From Carnobacterium pleistocenium FTR1 (GTDB lineage Bacteria; Bacillota; Bacilli; Lactobacillales; Carnobacteriaceae): DNA of 64,000 bases. The position numbers and the translations under genes were made by a program. Location of the stretch: assembly GCF_000744285.1 (NCBI RefSeq), contig NZ_JQLQ01000002.1, positions 2,548,501-2,612,500 of the forward strand, in the 5' to 3' direction. The notes under the pieces were generated by a model, which was not told where the DNA came from, did no database searches, and was given only the letters and a program-made list of their open reading frames with translations. How positions within the stretch are numbered: position 1 is the first letter of the stretch; every line of letters begins with the position of its first letter. This document shows, in pieces, positions 55,994 to 64,000 of the stretch.

Positions 55994-57010
55994 TTATTCT
56001 ACTACTAAAGCCATATCTCCTTTACGCAACCAGCTAGCTTTTTCTAATAGTTTGTTCACTATTAATGTAACGGCAATAGGGACTAGGCAAGCAGTAATGA
56101 TGTAAACAACAAAAGATCCAATACCTTGAGATACAAAAATATTTAGTGGGGCAATTAATGAACAAAAGCCTATTCCGGCTATAGCGCTTGGAGCTGTAAA
56201 ACCAAGTGCCACAGTTGAAATGGGGGCAGCTACTGCTGCAGCAATAGTAGGCCCAATTAAAATGCGAGGATTTTTAATAATATTTGGTAATTGAACTTTT
56301 GGAGTACAAACAAATTGTGCTAAGAAACCACCAAGATTATTTTGACGAATAGAGACAAATGAAAACGCGATATACATACTAGTTGTTCCAACTAACATAG
56401 CACCACTTGAAACAGGATCCAGATTCAGTGCAATCGCAATCGCTGCTGATGAGGCTGGAGACATCAATACAAGCCCTCCCACGACTGAGATAACAACTGC
56501 ACCAATAACCGGTGAATCAGCAACTGAGGCAGAAATAAGAGCACTGACTACACTTAAGAATGGAGCAATAACAAGATTTAAGTAATAGCCTGCTATGCCA
56601 CCAACTAAGATTGCTGCAATGGGGATAGCCATCATATCTAAGGGTGTTTTCCCTGAAATACGCTTACCAACAAAAATAGCAATCGTAGCTGCAATCAGGC
56701 AACCAATCGGTTCACCGGTAGCAATCGTGATCACGCCATCTGCCGTAGTTTGAATAGCTCCAGCACCAATTGTTCCAGCAGCCATAGCACTAAAAATCGT
56801 CAACGTATTTCCACCTAACATAATAGCAATACCGGCCCCAATAGCAGGAGCCATTAGCATTTTAACAGTCGTTCCGATAATAACTAAGATAGTAAGACCA
56901 GTCAGATTGCCAATTGTTTCTAATAATAAGCCAATCCCAATCGTTACAAAAATAGCATTTGCGATTCCTGATGATGCTTTGAACATTCTATCTGTTAGGT
57001 ATGTTTTCAT
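55994..57010 (-). CDS. PTS_EIIC_2 family membrane permease (putative sugar EIIC)
   Basis: This 338-residue, Ala/Gly/Ile-rich integral membrane protein has about nine to ten helices and matches the PTS_EIIC_2 family (Pfam PF13303) in composition and in segments such as MLMAPAIGAGIAIMLGGNTL, TPLDMMAIPIAAILVGGIAG and GVITIATGEPIGCLIAA. The substrate is unknown and no EIIA or EIIB partner lies next to it. GGAGG precedes the ATG by nine bases. Upstream is a full attenuator: promoter, 25-codon leader peptide rich in Leu and Ile, alternative hairpins and a terminator. That suggests control by branched-chain amino acid supply and raises doubt that a sugar is the substrate. Confidence 0.85.
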   Translation of the reverse strand: MKTYLTDRMFKASSGIANAIFVTIGIGLLLETIGNLTGLTILVIIGTTVKMLMAPAIGAGIAIMLGGNTLTIFSAMAAGTIGAGAIQTTADGVITIATGEPIGCLIAATIAIFVGKRISGKTPLDMMAIPIAAILVGGIAGYYLNLVIAPFLSVVSALISASVADSPVIGAVVISVVGGLVLMSPASSAAIAIALNLDPVSSGAMLVGTTSMYIAFSFVSIRQNNLGGFLAQFVCTPKVQLPNIIKNPRILIGPTIAAAVAAPISTVALGFTAPSAIAGIGFCSLIAPLNIFVSQGIGSFVVYIITACLVPIAVTLIVNKLLEKASWLRKGDMALVVE

Positions 57011-57075
57011 TTTTTTATCTCCTCCGTATTTTTATATATCAACCATCAATCCATGTACACCTTCAAATTCTCAAA

Positions 57076-57180
57076 CAAAAAGAGGCAAGCCTTTGTATAA
57101 AGGCTTGCCTCATCATGCCGATGATTGAGCCCTAGGTACGCAAACTAGGACTCAACTAAATGAATAGTTCGAATCCTGGG
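57076..57180 (-). promoter_or_regulatory. Attenuator hairpins and terminator ahead of the PTS_EIIC_2 gene
   Basis: The terminator is a perfect 13-bp stem (GAGGCAAGCCTTT / AAAGGCTTGCCTC, 57082-57111) followed by T5 on the minus strand. Before it, TTGAGTCCTAG pairs with CTAGGGCTCAA (one G-U pair). The same TTGAGTCCT strand can instead pair with AGGATTCGAAC just after the leader stop. The two stems are mutually exclusive, as in a transcription attenuator. Confidence 0.8.
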
Positions 57181-57258
57181 CTAAATTAATAAATTAATAA
57201 TGATTAAAGATACATTCAAATGAGAATGTGAGCTAAACGATTCGACTGTAGTTTTCAT
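57181..57258 (-). CDS. Leader peptide of the PTS_EIIC_2 attenuator
   Basis: A 25-codon open reading frame starts at an ATG (57258) nine bases after AAAAGGAG and ends with TAG (57181). The peptide begins MKTTVESFSSHSHL and ends SLIIINLLI: the last eight codons hold four Ile and three Leu. The stop codon is directly followed by the alternative hairpins. Size, strong ribosome binding site, position between promoter and terminator and the run of regulatory codons all fit a branched-chain amino acid leader peptide. No homologue was recognised. Confidence 0.78.
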   Translation of the reverse strand: MKTTVESFSSHSHLNVSLIIINLLI

Positions 57259-57303
57259 GTTGAACATCTCCTTTTCATTAACTGTTTTCTGACTATTTTC
57301 AAT

Positions 57304-57332
57304 ATTCTAACAAGCTCACAAAGCAATGTCAA
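57304..57332 (-). promoter_or_regulatory. Promoter of the leader peptide-PTS_EIIC_2 unit
   Basis: TTGACA and TAGAAT are separated by exactly 17 bases on the minus strand, about 45 bases before the leader peptide start. The rest of this 515-bp gap, 57333-57526, is AT-rich and contains an inverted pair of parS half-sites (57483-57503). Confidence 0.87.
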
Positions 57333-57526
57333 TGAATTTTATCATTTATTTTTAATCTATTTTATCTAAATCTCATTTAACGTTAAATATTATAAAAATT
57401 TAATCCATTTATAAAATGGAAAAAAAGCTTTAAAGCATTGCACTTCCAGTCAATTTGTTATACAGTTGAAAAAGACGGATTTGTGAAACAAAAAGTGTTT
57501 CACGTTAGTAAAAAGGAGTTGAGTTT

Positions 57527-58243
57527 ATGAATCCAGAAGAGTTTAAAAAGGCCCTTGAAGGCAAGGGAATAAAGGTAACTGAAAAGCAAATGGAACAATT
57601 TGATCAATACCTTAAACTGTTACAAGAATGGAATGAAAAAATTAATTTAACAGCAATCACCCAGAAAGAAGAAGTATACTTAAAACATTTTTATGATTCT
57701 ATTACAGCTGGTTTATACGTGGATTTTAACAAAGGGGTCCAAAGCCTATGTGATGTAGGTGCAGGTGCCGGGTTTCCAAGCATCCCCCTAAAAATTATTT
57801 TTCCGCAATTGGAAGTAACAATAGTAGATTCATTAAATAAAAGAATTCAATTTCTAACATTATTAGCACAAACGTTAGAATTAAAAGGTGTTCATTTCTA
57901 TCATGATCGCGCTGAAACATTTGGTCAAAATAAAAAATTTCGTGAATCATTTGATTTTGTAACGGCTAGAGCTGTTGCTCGTATGAGTGTTTTAGCAGAA
58001 TTATGTTTGCCATTAGTTAAAAAAGAGGGTCTTTTTATTGCTTTGAAAGCCAGTCATACAAAAGAAGAAATGGCTGAAGGACAACAAGCGATTGCTATGC
58101 TAGGTGGAAAATTCCGTGAAGAGTTTGTTTTTGAACTTCCTCATGAAGCTGGAGAACGACACATTGTTTTGATTGATAAAAAGAAAGAAACACCAAAGAA
58201 ATTCCCGAGAAAACCAGGAACGCCAAATAAGAATCCGCTATAG
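57527..58243 (+). CDS. rsmG: 16S rRNA (guanine527-N7)-methyltransferase RsmG (GidB)
   Basis: RsmG methylates N7 of G527 in the 530 loop of 16S rRNA; its loss gives low-level streptomycin resistance. The 238-residue protein has [19 protein letters not shown], the SAM-binding motif [25 protein letters not shown] and [20 protein letters not shown] lies nine bases before the ATG. It starts the rsmG-noc-soj-spo0J cluster, conserved near Firmicutes origins. GTGAAACA and TGTTTCAC, arranged as outward-facing parS halves, lie just upstream. Confidence 0.96.
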   Translation: MNPEEFKKALEGKGIKVTEKQMEQFDQYLKLLQEWNEKINLTAITQKEEVYLKHFYDSITAGLYVDFNKGVQSLCDVGAGAGFPSIPLKIIFPQLEVTIVDSLNKRIQFLTLLAQTLELKGVHFYHDRAETFGQNKKFRESFDFVTARAVARMSVLAELCLPLVKKEGLFIALKASHTKEEMAEGQQAIAMLGGKFREEFVFELPHEAGERHIVLIDKKKETPKKFPRKPGTPNKNPL

Positions 58244-58353
58244 TAGGAACTGCGACTTATCAAACTATTTCGATTTCGATTCAACTACTTAATGAGACTG
58301 TTTTTTGATATAATAGAACCAGAGAACTTAAGGTACTGAGGGAGAGAAAAAGA

Positions 58354-59223
58354 ATGGCGTTGTCTGATTTATTTGGTTCAGGAAAATCTAAAAAGAAAAT
58401 CGAAGATGAAGAGAATTTTCTGTTAAAGGAATTGATAAGCCCAAAACAGGTCCAACAAATTGCTGTCCAACAGATTGTCCCCAATCATTTTCAGCCGAGA
58501 AAAGTATTCAATGAAGAAAAATTGGATGAGTTAGCCCGTACAATAAATACTCACGGGTTGATCCAACCTATTATTCTTAGAAAATATGAAGAAGATAAAT
58601 ATGAAATTATTGCGGGGGAACGTCGCTTTCGTGCTATGCAGCTTTTGGAATGGCAAGAAGTACCAGCCATCGTTCAAGAGATGTCAGATAACGAAACGGC
58701 TTCTGTAGCGTTAATTGAAAATTTGCAAAGGGAAGAATTAACGGCTATTGAAGAAGCTGAAGCCTACAAAAGGTTAATGGTATTAAATAATTTGACGCAA
58801 GAAGCATTAGCGCAACGCATTGGAAAGAGCCAATCTTTTGTTGCAAATAAATTAAGGTTATTAAAATTAGCAGAACCTATAAAGCAGGCATTGTTGAATA
58901 AGAAAGTTACAGAAAGACATGGCCGCAGTCTGTTGGCGTTATCTTCTGAAGAACAAACTGAATTATTAACGGTGATTCTTGAAAAGAAACTAACTGTTAA
59001 AGAAACAGAGCGGTTAGTTAAGCTAAAGCAATCTCAAAAAGGTGAAAATTTGGATCAACCAAAGAATCGAATTAAAAGCGTTTCTAAAGATTTTCGCTTA
59101 GCAGTAAATACGATCCATAAATCGGTTGATTTAATTAAAGAAACTGGGATGCTTATAGAAGCAAATGAGGAAAATTTAGAAGAGGTCTATCGAATTACGA
59201 TTGAGATCAAAAAAGATAAGTGA
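58354..59223 (+). CDS. noc: Nucleoid occlusion protein Noc
   Basis: Noc is a ParB paralogue that binds its own sites on the chromosome and membrane and blocks FtsZ assembly over the nucleoid. The 289-residue protein has an N-terminal segment, the ParB/CTPase core with QIVPNHFQPRKVF and AGERRFRAMQLLEW, and a helix-turn-helix region with TQEALAQRIGKSQSFVANKL. It lies between rsmG and soj as in Bacillus, and differs from the second ParB at 60.1 kb in its DNA-binding helices. GGGAGAG lies before the ATG. A terminator separates it from soj. Confidence 0.93.
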   Translation: MALSDLFGSGKSKKKIEDEENFLLKELISPKQVQQIAVQQIVPNHFQPRKVFNEEKLDELARTINTHGLIQPIILRKYEEDKYEIIAGERRFRAMQLLEWQEVPAIVQEMSDNETASVALIENLQREELTAIEEAEAYKRLMVLNNLTQEALAQRIGKSQSFVANKLRLLKLAEPIKQALLNKKVTERHGRSLLALSSEEQTELLTVILEKKLTVKETERLVKLKQSQKGENLDQPKNRIKSVSKDFRLAVNTIHKSVDLIKETGMLIEANEENLEEVYRITIEIKKDK

Positions 59224-59265
59224 ATAAAGAGCGATAAATGAAGAAATTCATTTTAAACAAATGCG

Positions 59266-59306
59266 TAGGAGAAAAATACGCGTAATATAATTTTTCTCCT
59301 ATTTTT
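59266..59306 (+). terminator. Terminator after noc
   Basis: TAGGAGAAAAAT pairs perfectly with ATTTTTCTCCTA around a 12-base loop and is followed by T5. Confidence 0.9.
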
Positions 59307-59373
59307 GTACGATGCAGTTAAATCAGTGTTAGAAAGTTACTAGCGAGTATTAAACACAGATGGAGGAAAAAGG

Positions 59374-60135
59374 ATGGCACGAATTATATCAGTCGCAAAC
59401 CAAAAAGGCGGAGTTGGTAAAACAACGACTACCGTCAACTTAGGTGCTTGCCTAGCATATTTTGGAAAGAAGATCTTATTAGTTGATATTGATGCACAAG
59501 GAAATGCTACAAGTGGTTTAGGCGTAAAAAAGTCAGATGTTGAAAAAGATATTTACGATATTTTAGTAAACGAAACGCTTGTTAAAGAGGTCGTTTTGCC
59601 TTCTTCAAGAGAAAACCTGTGGGTCGTACCCGCTACGATTCAATTGGCAGGTGCAGAAATTGAGTTAACTTCACAAATGGCTAGAGAATCTAGATTGAAA
59701 CAAGCGCTAGAAAAAGTAAAAGATGACTATGATTATATTTTAATCGACTGTCCCCCATCTTTAGGTCATTTGACGATAAATGCTTTTACTGCAAGCGACT
59801 CTATTTTGATCCCTGTTCAATGTGAATATTATGCTCTAGAGGGATTGAGTCAATTGCTGAATACAGTTCGACTAGTCCAAAAACATTTTAATCCTGATTT
59901 GAAAATTGAGGGTGTTTTGTTGACGATGTTAGATGCACGTACAAATCTAGGCTATGAAGTAGTTGATGAAGTGAAAAAATACTTCCGCGAAAGAGTTTAT
60001 AAAACGATTATTCCACGGAATATTCGTTTATCTGAAGCCCCAAGTCATGGACTGTCAATTATTGATTACGATGCGCGTTCTAGAGGAGCAGAAGTCTATC
60101 TTGAATTAGCAAAGGAAGTGCTAGCAAATGGTTAA
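59374..60135 (+). CDS. soj: Chromosome partitioning ATPase ParA (Soj)
   Basis: Soj is the ParA ATPase of the chromosome segregation system and also regulates DnaA activity at the origin. The 253-residue protein has the deviant Walker A KGGVGKTTTTVNLGA, Walker A' DIDAQGNATSGLG and Walker B ILIDCPPSLG. GGAGG precedes the ATG. It overlaps the parB gene by eight bases. Confidence 0.96.
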   Translation: MARIISVANQKGGVGKTTTTVNLGACLAYFGKKILLVDIDAQGNATSGLGVKKSDVEKDIYDILVNETLVKEVVLPSSRENLWVVPATIQLAGAEIELTSQMARESRLKQALEKVKDDYDYILIDCPPSLGHLTINAFTASDSILIPVQCEYYALEGLSQLLNTVRLVQKHFNPDLKIEGVLLTMLDARTNLGYEVVDEVKKYFRERVYKTIIPRNIRLSEAPSHGLSIIDYDARSRGAEVYLELAKEVLANG

Positions 60136-61018
60136 TAAAAATAGTAAAGGGTTAGGAAGAGGAATCGATGCTCTTTTTGGAGACTATGCTGAGCTGTCAA
60201 ATATCAATGCAGATAATGAACAAGTCCAACAAATTTTGTTGACGGATATCCGACCTAATCCTTACCAACCAAGAAAAACATTTGATGAAGCAGCCCTAAA
60301 TGAATTAGCAGAATCAATCAAATTATCTGGTGTATTTCAACCGATCATTCTTCGTGAGTCAAAAATCAAAGGATATGAGATCATAGCTGGGGAACGCCGA
60401 TTTAGAGCTTCTAAATTAGCCGGAAAAGAAACAATACCTGCCATTATCCGCGAATTTGACGAAGAAAAGATGATGGAAGTCGCTGTGTTAGAAAATTTAC
60501 AAAGAGAAGACCTAACATCACTTGAAGAAGCAGAAGCGTATGAAATGATGATGAAAAAACTGAAATTAACGCAAGAGGAAGTAGCAACACGTTTAGGTAA
60601 AAGTCGACCATATATCGCTAATTATTTGCGATTATTAGGATTGCCGGATGCTGTTAAGGAAATGCTACAAAATGAAGATATTTCAATGGGTCAAGCAAGA
60701 ACACTGTTGGGATTAAAAGAAAAAAAACAAATCACAAAATTAGCTAAACGGGTAGTTCGAGATCATTTGACCGTTCGTCAATTAGAGCAATTAGTGAATA
60801 AAATGAACCAACCTAAAGAAGTAGCAGAACAACCAAACAAAAATGAAAAAAAACCTTATTATATTCGTGAGAGTGAAGAACGACTAATGGATAAATTCGG
60901 TACAAGTGTGTCTATCAACGAAAAAAATCAAAAAGGAAAAATTGAAATTGAATACCTTTCTACAGATGACTTAACACGCATTTTAGATATTCTAAATATT
61001 CAATTTGATGATGAATAA
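60128..61018 (+). CDS. spo0J: Chromosome partitioning protein ParB (Spo0J)
   Basis: Spo0J binds parS sites, slides on DNA with CTP and loads SMC condensin near the origin. The 296-residue protein has the N-terminal GLGRGIDALFG Soj-activating peptide, the CTPase motif AGERRFRASKLA, a helix-turn-helix region with TQEEVATRLGKSRPYIANYLR, and a C-terminal dimerisation domain (about 245-296). No exact 16-bp parS was found inside the gene, unlike B. subtilis; parS-like sites lie at 21.8 and 23.0 kb instead. Confidence 0.95.
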   Translation: MVNKNSKGLGRGIDALFGDYAELSNINADNEQVQQILLTDIRPNPYQPRKTFDEAALNELAESIKLSGVFQPIILRESKIKGYEIIAGERRFRASKLAGKETIPAIIREFDEEKMMEVAVLENLQREDLTSLEEAEAYEMMMKKLKLTQEEVATRLGKSRPYIANYLRLLGLPDAVKEMLQNEDISMGQARTLLGLKEKKQITKLAKRVVRDHLTVRQLEQLVNKMNQPKEVAEQPNKNEKKPYYIRESEERLMDKFGTSVSINEKNQKGKIEIEYLSTDDLTRILDILNIQFDDE

Positions 61019-61039
61019 GCGCCGATAGGGAGATTAGTG

Positions 61040-61240
61040 ATGGAAAAAAAATACGATTTAAATGACATTGTTGAAATGAAAAAACCTCATCCTTGTGGGG
61101 CAAACCGTTGGCAAATCATTAGAATGGGTATGGATATACGAATCAAATGTACGCAATGCGGCCATATGGTTATGATGCCAAGAAGAGATTTTGAAAAGAA
61201 AATGAAAAAAGTTTTAGAACCAGCCGAAAAGAACGAATAA
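61040..61240 (+). CDS. DUF951 domain-containing protein
   Basis: This 66-residue protein contains the DUF951 pattern VEMKKPHPCGANRWQIIRMG with IKCTQCGHMVMMPR, so three Cys and a His could bind a metal. The family almost always lies between parB and ychF in Firmicutes and is of unknown function. The ATG at 61040 follows AGGGAG; a GTG three bases earlier is the alternative start. Confidence 0.9.
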   Translation: MEKKYDLNDIVEMKKPHPCGANRWQIIRMGMDIRIKCTQCGHMVMMPRRDFEKKMKKVLEPAEKNE

Positions 61241-61273
61241 AAAACTATTAAACAAGAAAGAGTGAATTTAACT

Positions 61274-62374
61274 ATGGCATTAACAGCAGGAATCGTAGGT
61301 TTACCAAACGTAGGTAAATCAACTTTATTTAACGCAATTACAAAAGCAGGAGCAGAAGCTGCTAATTATCCTTTTGCAACAATTGACCCCAACGTAGGAG
61401 TTGTCGAAGTACCTGATCATCGCTTAAAGCGTCTAGAAGAATTAGTTGTACCAAAGAGAACTCTTCCAACTACATTTGAATTTACCGATATTGCTGGAAT
61501 TGTAAAAGGGGCAAGTAAAGGTGAAGGGCTTGGAAATAAGTTTTTAGCTAATATTCGTCAAGTGGATGCTATTTGTCATGTTGTTCGTTGTTTTGAAGAT
61601 GATAATATTATTCATGTTGAAGGTAAAGTCGATCCGATCTCAGATATTGAAACAATTAATTTAGAATTGGTACTAGCTGACTTAGAATCAGTTGAAAAAC
61701 GCTATGCTCGCGTTGCAAAAGTTGCACGTACAAAAGATAAAGATGCTGTTGCTGAATTAGCCGTATTGGATATGATCAAACCGGTTTTAGAAGAGGGAAA
61801 ATCAGCTCGTTCAATCAAATTCAATGAAGATGAAGAAAAAATCGTTAGAAGCTTATTTTTATTAACGGCAAAACCAGTTTTGTATGTAGCAAATGTTTCT
61901 GAAGATCAAGTAGCGGATACTGAAAACGATGATCTTGTTAATCAAGTACGAAAATTTGCAGCTGAAGAAAATGCAGAAGTAAATGTGATTTGTGCAAGGA
62001 TCGAAGAAGAAATCGCCGAACTTGAAGATGAAGAAAAAGAATTATTTTTAGAAGAGTTAGGTATTCAAGAATCTGGTTTAGATCAATTGATCCGATCAGC
62101 GTATAACCTTTTAGGATTAGGGACGTACTTTACTGCGGGTGTTCAAGAAGTTCGCGCATGGACTTTTAAAAAAGGGATGAAGGCTCCTCAAGCGGCTGGA
62201 GTTATCCATAGTGATTTTGAACGAGGATTCATTCGAGCAGAAACAATCGCTTATGAAGACTTTGATAAATATGGAAGTGAACAAGCCGCAAAAGAAGCTG
62301 GTCGTATGCGTTCTGAAGGAAAAGAGTACGTTGTTAATGATGGAGACGTACTATTGTTTAGATTTAATGTATAA
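61274..62374 (+). CDS. ychF: Redox-regulated ATPase YchF
   Basis: YchF (EngD/OLA1) is an Obg-family P-loop protein that prefers ATP and binds ribosomes. The 366-residue protein, exactly the family length from the ATG at 61274, begins [20 protein letters not shown], has the switch motif [16 protein letters not shown], and ends in the TGS-like domain with [20 protein letters not shown] and the final [10 protein letters not shown]. It follows DUF951 by 33 bases. Confidence 0.96.
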   Translation: MALTAGIVGLPNVGKSTLFNAITKAGAEAANYPFATIDPNVGVVEVPDHRLKRLEELVVPKRTLPTTFEFTDIAGIVKGASKGEGLGNKFLANIRQVDAICHVVRCFEDDNIIHVEGKVDPISDIETINLELVLADLESVEKRYARVAKVARTKDKDAVAELAVLDMIKPVLEEGKSARSIKFNEDEEKIVRSLFLLTAKPVLYVANVSEDQVADTENDDLVNQVRKFAAEENAEVNVICARIEEEIAELEDEEKELFLEELGIQESGLDQLIRSAYNLLGLGTYFTAGVQEVRAWTFKKGMKAPQAAGVIHSDFERGFIRAETIAYEDFDKYGSEQAAKEAGRMRSEGKEYVVNDGDVLLFRFNV

Positions 62375-62427
62375 ATAACAGTTGACTAAAAAAAGTCTAG
62401 CAAGGCCTAGAAAGGGGCAGTTGATCC

Positions 62428-63114
62428 GTGGAAGAAACACAAGTAAATACAACTCAAGCGAAAAAAGAAGAAAATAGTGCTTTGCTTCAAAAATTAACTA
62501 AACGAAATGAACAATACATGATGAGTTTGAATAAAGCTTTAGCTGAAAAAAATATGCCTGAAGCAAAAAAAGAGGAAATATTTAATGATATGCTCCACAA
62601 TTTAGTCGAACGTCAAAAATCCGGCGAAACAGCTCGTCAATTATATGGTACAGTCACTGAATGTGCTAACCAGTTAGTTGCTAAACCTGAGCAGTCTCAA
62701 ACGGGCACCTCTGAGAACTGGAAAATTGCTTTAGATGGTGGTTTGATGTTAGGTGGATTGTTCTCTCTAATAACCGGTCTTTCGAGCTTATTCAGTAATG
62801 TGGAAGGATCTTCTTCACTAGGATTGATAACTACTTTATTGAACTTCGTTATAGGAGGAGTAGTCATTCTTTTGATTGCTAAAAATATGCCGGATAGAAA
62901 ACAACCTAAAAAAGGTGGAATGCTTCGCTATATCCTTGTTTCAACTTTGGGTATGTTGACGTTAATGTTTGTAATGACCGGTTCAATGATGATTATTCCA
63001 GCTACTATTAATATACCAATAAACACTATTGGTAATGTAGTAATAGGTATTTTAGCTTTTGTTGCAAAATACTTTGCAAAAAGAAAATTAAATATTCGCG
63101 GTGGACTATTCTAG
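62428..63114 (+). CDS. DUF1129 family membrane protein
   Basis: This 228-residue protein has a charged N-terminal half (LLQKLTKRNEQYMMSLNKAL) predicted helical, and four membrane helices in its C-terminal half (about 105-125, 132-152, 167-187 and 192-212). This arrangement is the DUF1129 family found downstream of ychF in Lactobacillales. The function is unknown. It starts at a GTG (62428) with AGGGGC upstream, and ends at a terminator. Confidence 0.87.
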   Translation: MEETQVNTTQAKKEENSALLQKLTKRNEQYMMSLNKALAEKNMPEAKKEEIFNDMLHNLVERQKSGETARQLYGTVTECANQLVAKPEQSQTGTSENWKIALDGGLMLGGLFSLITGLSSLFSNVEGSSSLGLITTLLNFVIGGVVILLIAKNMPDRKQPKKGGMLRYILVSTLGMLTLMFVMTGSMMIIPATINIPINTIGNVVIGILAFVAKYFAKRKLNIRGGLF

Positions 63115-63141
63115 ATTCCAGAAAATAACTAAGCAAATAAA

Positions 63142-63185
63142 AAATTCCAATCAACTGAATTCGTTTAGTTGTTTGGGATTTTTCT
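63142..63185 (+). terminator. Terminator after the DUF1129 gene
   Basis: AATTCCAATCAACT pairs with AGTTGTTTGGGATT (one mismatch, one G-U) around a 10-base loop and is followed by TTT. Confidence 0.8.
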
Positions 63186-63267
63186 CATTTTTTTTTCATT
63201 ATAGAGCGTTTAACTACGAGCGAATGGGTAGAAAAAGACCTTTAAGGATTAATTTAAACATCTGCTC

Positions 63268-63296
63268 TTGACTAACCTAGTTATCTCTGTTATTTT
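63268..63296 (+). promoter_or_regulatory. Promoter candidate of guaB
   Basis: TTGACT and TATTTT are separated by 17 bases, about 49 bases upstream of the guaB start. No guanine riboswitch or clear PurBox was recognised in this gap. Confidence 0.6.
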
Positions 63297-63314
63297 TGTA
63301 GATAAAATTATTGA

Positions 63315-64000
<686 letters not shown>

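Noticed and set aside
57483-57503. parS site upstream of rsmG
   Set aside because: GTGAAACA and TGTTTCAC are present but in reversed order with a 5-base gap, so no complete CACGTG-centred site forms. It is noted only as half-sites.

Overview
The window is a contiguous piece of a low-GC Firmicute chromosome centred on the replication origin. The gene set fits Lactobacillales: noc, soj and spo0J without sporulation genes, walRKHIJ-htrA-rlmH, gdpP, a stand-alone EIIA-Glc, and a BceRS-BceAB module. A Carnobacteriaceae member such as Carnobacterium is the best guess from gene order and protein sequence, but no database search was possible. Transcription diverges at about 32.4-32.9 kb: most genes to the left are on the minus strand and most to the right on the plus strand, as expected for leading-strand coding away from oriC.

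Left arm (1-32 kb): a partial DNA alkylation repair gene, a YghU-like GST, a glyoxalase-fold protein, rlmH and a small CxxH/CxxC protein lying in a cluster of DnaA boxes. Then come htrA (frameshifted in a poly-A tract), walJ, walI, walH, walK and walR, a stand-alone PTS EIIA, DUF948 and YtxH envelope-stress proteins, an intracellular alpha-amylase, a DUF378 membrane protein and a ZIP transporter. tRNA-Lys(CTT), purA, dnaB, rplI, gdpP, rpsR-ssb-rpsF, gyrA, gyrB, recF, yaaA, dnaN and dnaA follow. parS-like palindromes lie next to the gdpP promoter and between rpsF and ssb.

Origin (30.8-33.0 kb): DnaA boxes occur on both sides of dnaA, mostly in the dnaA-rpmH gap. Right arm: rpmH, rnpA, yidC and jag, then about 15 kb of accessory genes lying between jag and mnmE, which are adjacent in Bacillus. 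These are a Bce-type peptide-antibiotic sensing and detoxification module with a matching BceR operator, a trehalose operon with a TreR operator, a GyrI-like gene broken by a stop codon, treR, adenine deaminase, a secreted LysM-3D cell wall protein with a structured leader, TraX, ASCH and DUF3891 proteins. mnmE and mnmG follow, separated by a tandem structured repeat. Next are a ClC transporter, a tRNA-Val(GAC) with an odd C33, a PTS_EIIC_2 membrane protein, then rsmG, noc, soj, spo0J, DUF951, ychF, a DUF1129 protein and the 5' part of guaB.

The strongest candidate for something undescribed is the leader of the PTS_EIIC_2 gene (57.0-57.3 kb). It has a near-consensus promoter, a 25-codon open reading frame with a good ribosome binding site ending in a run of Leu and Ile codons, mutually exclusive hairpins, and a strong intrinsic terminator before the structural gene. 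This is the layout of a classical branched-chain amino acid attenuator, here placed in front of a putative PTS permease. Other items worth a second look are a dispersed palindromic repeat family, the structured tandem repeat between mnmE and mnmG, and a promoter-terminator unit ahead of mnmE that may be an attenuator or a small RNA. There is no CRISPR array, prophage, IS element or recognisable defence island in the window.
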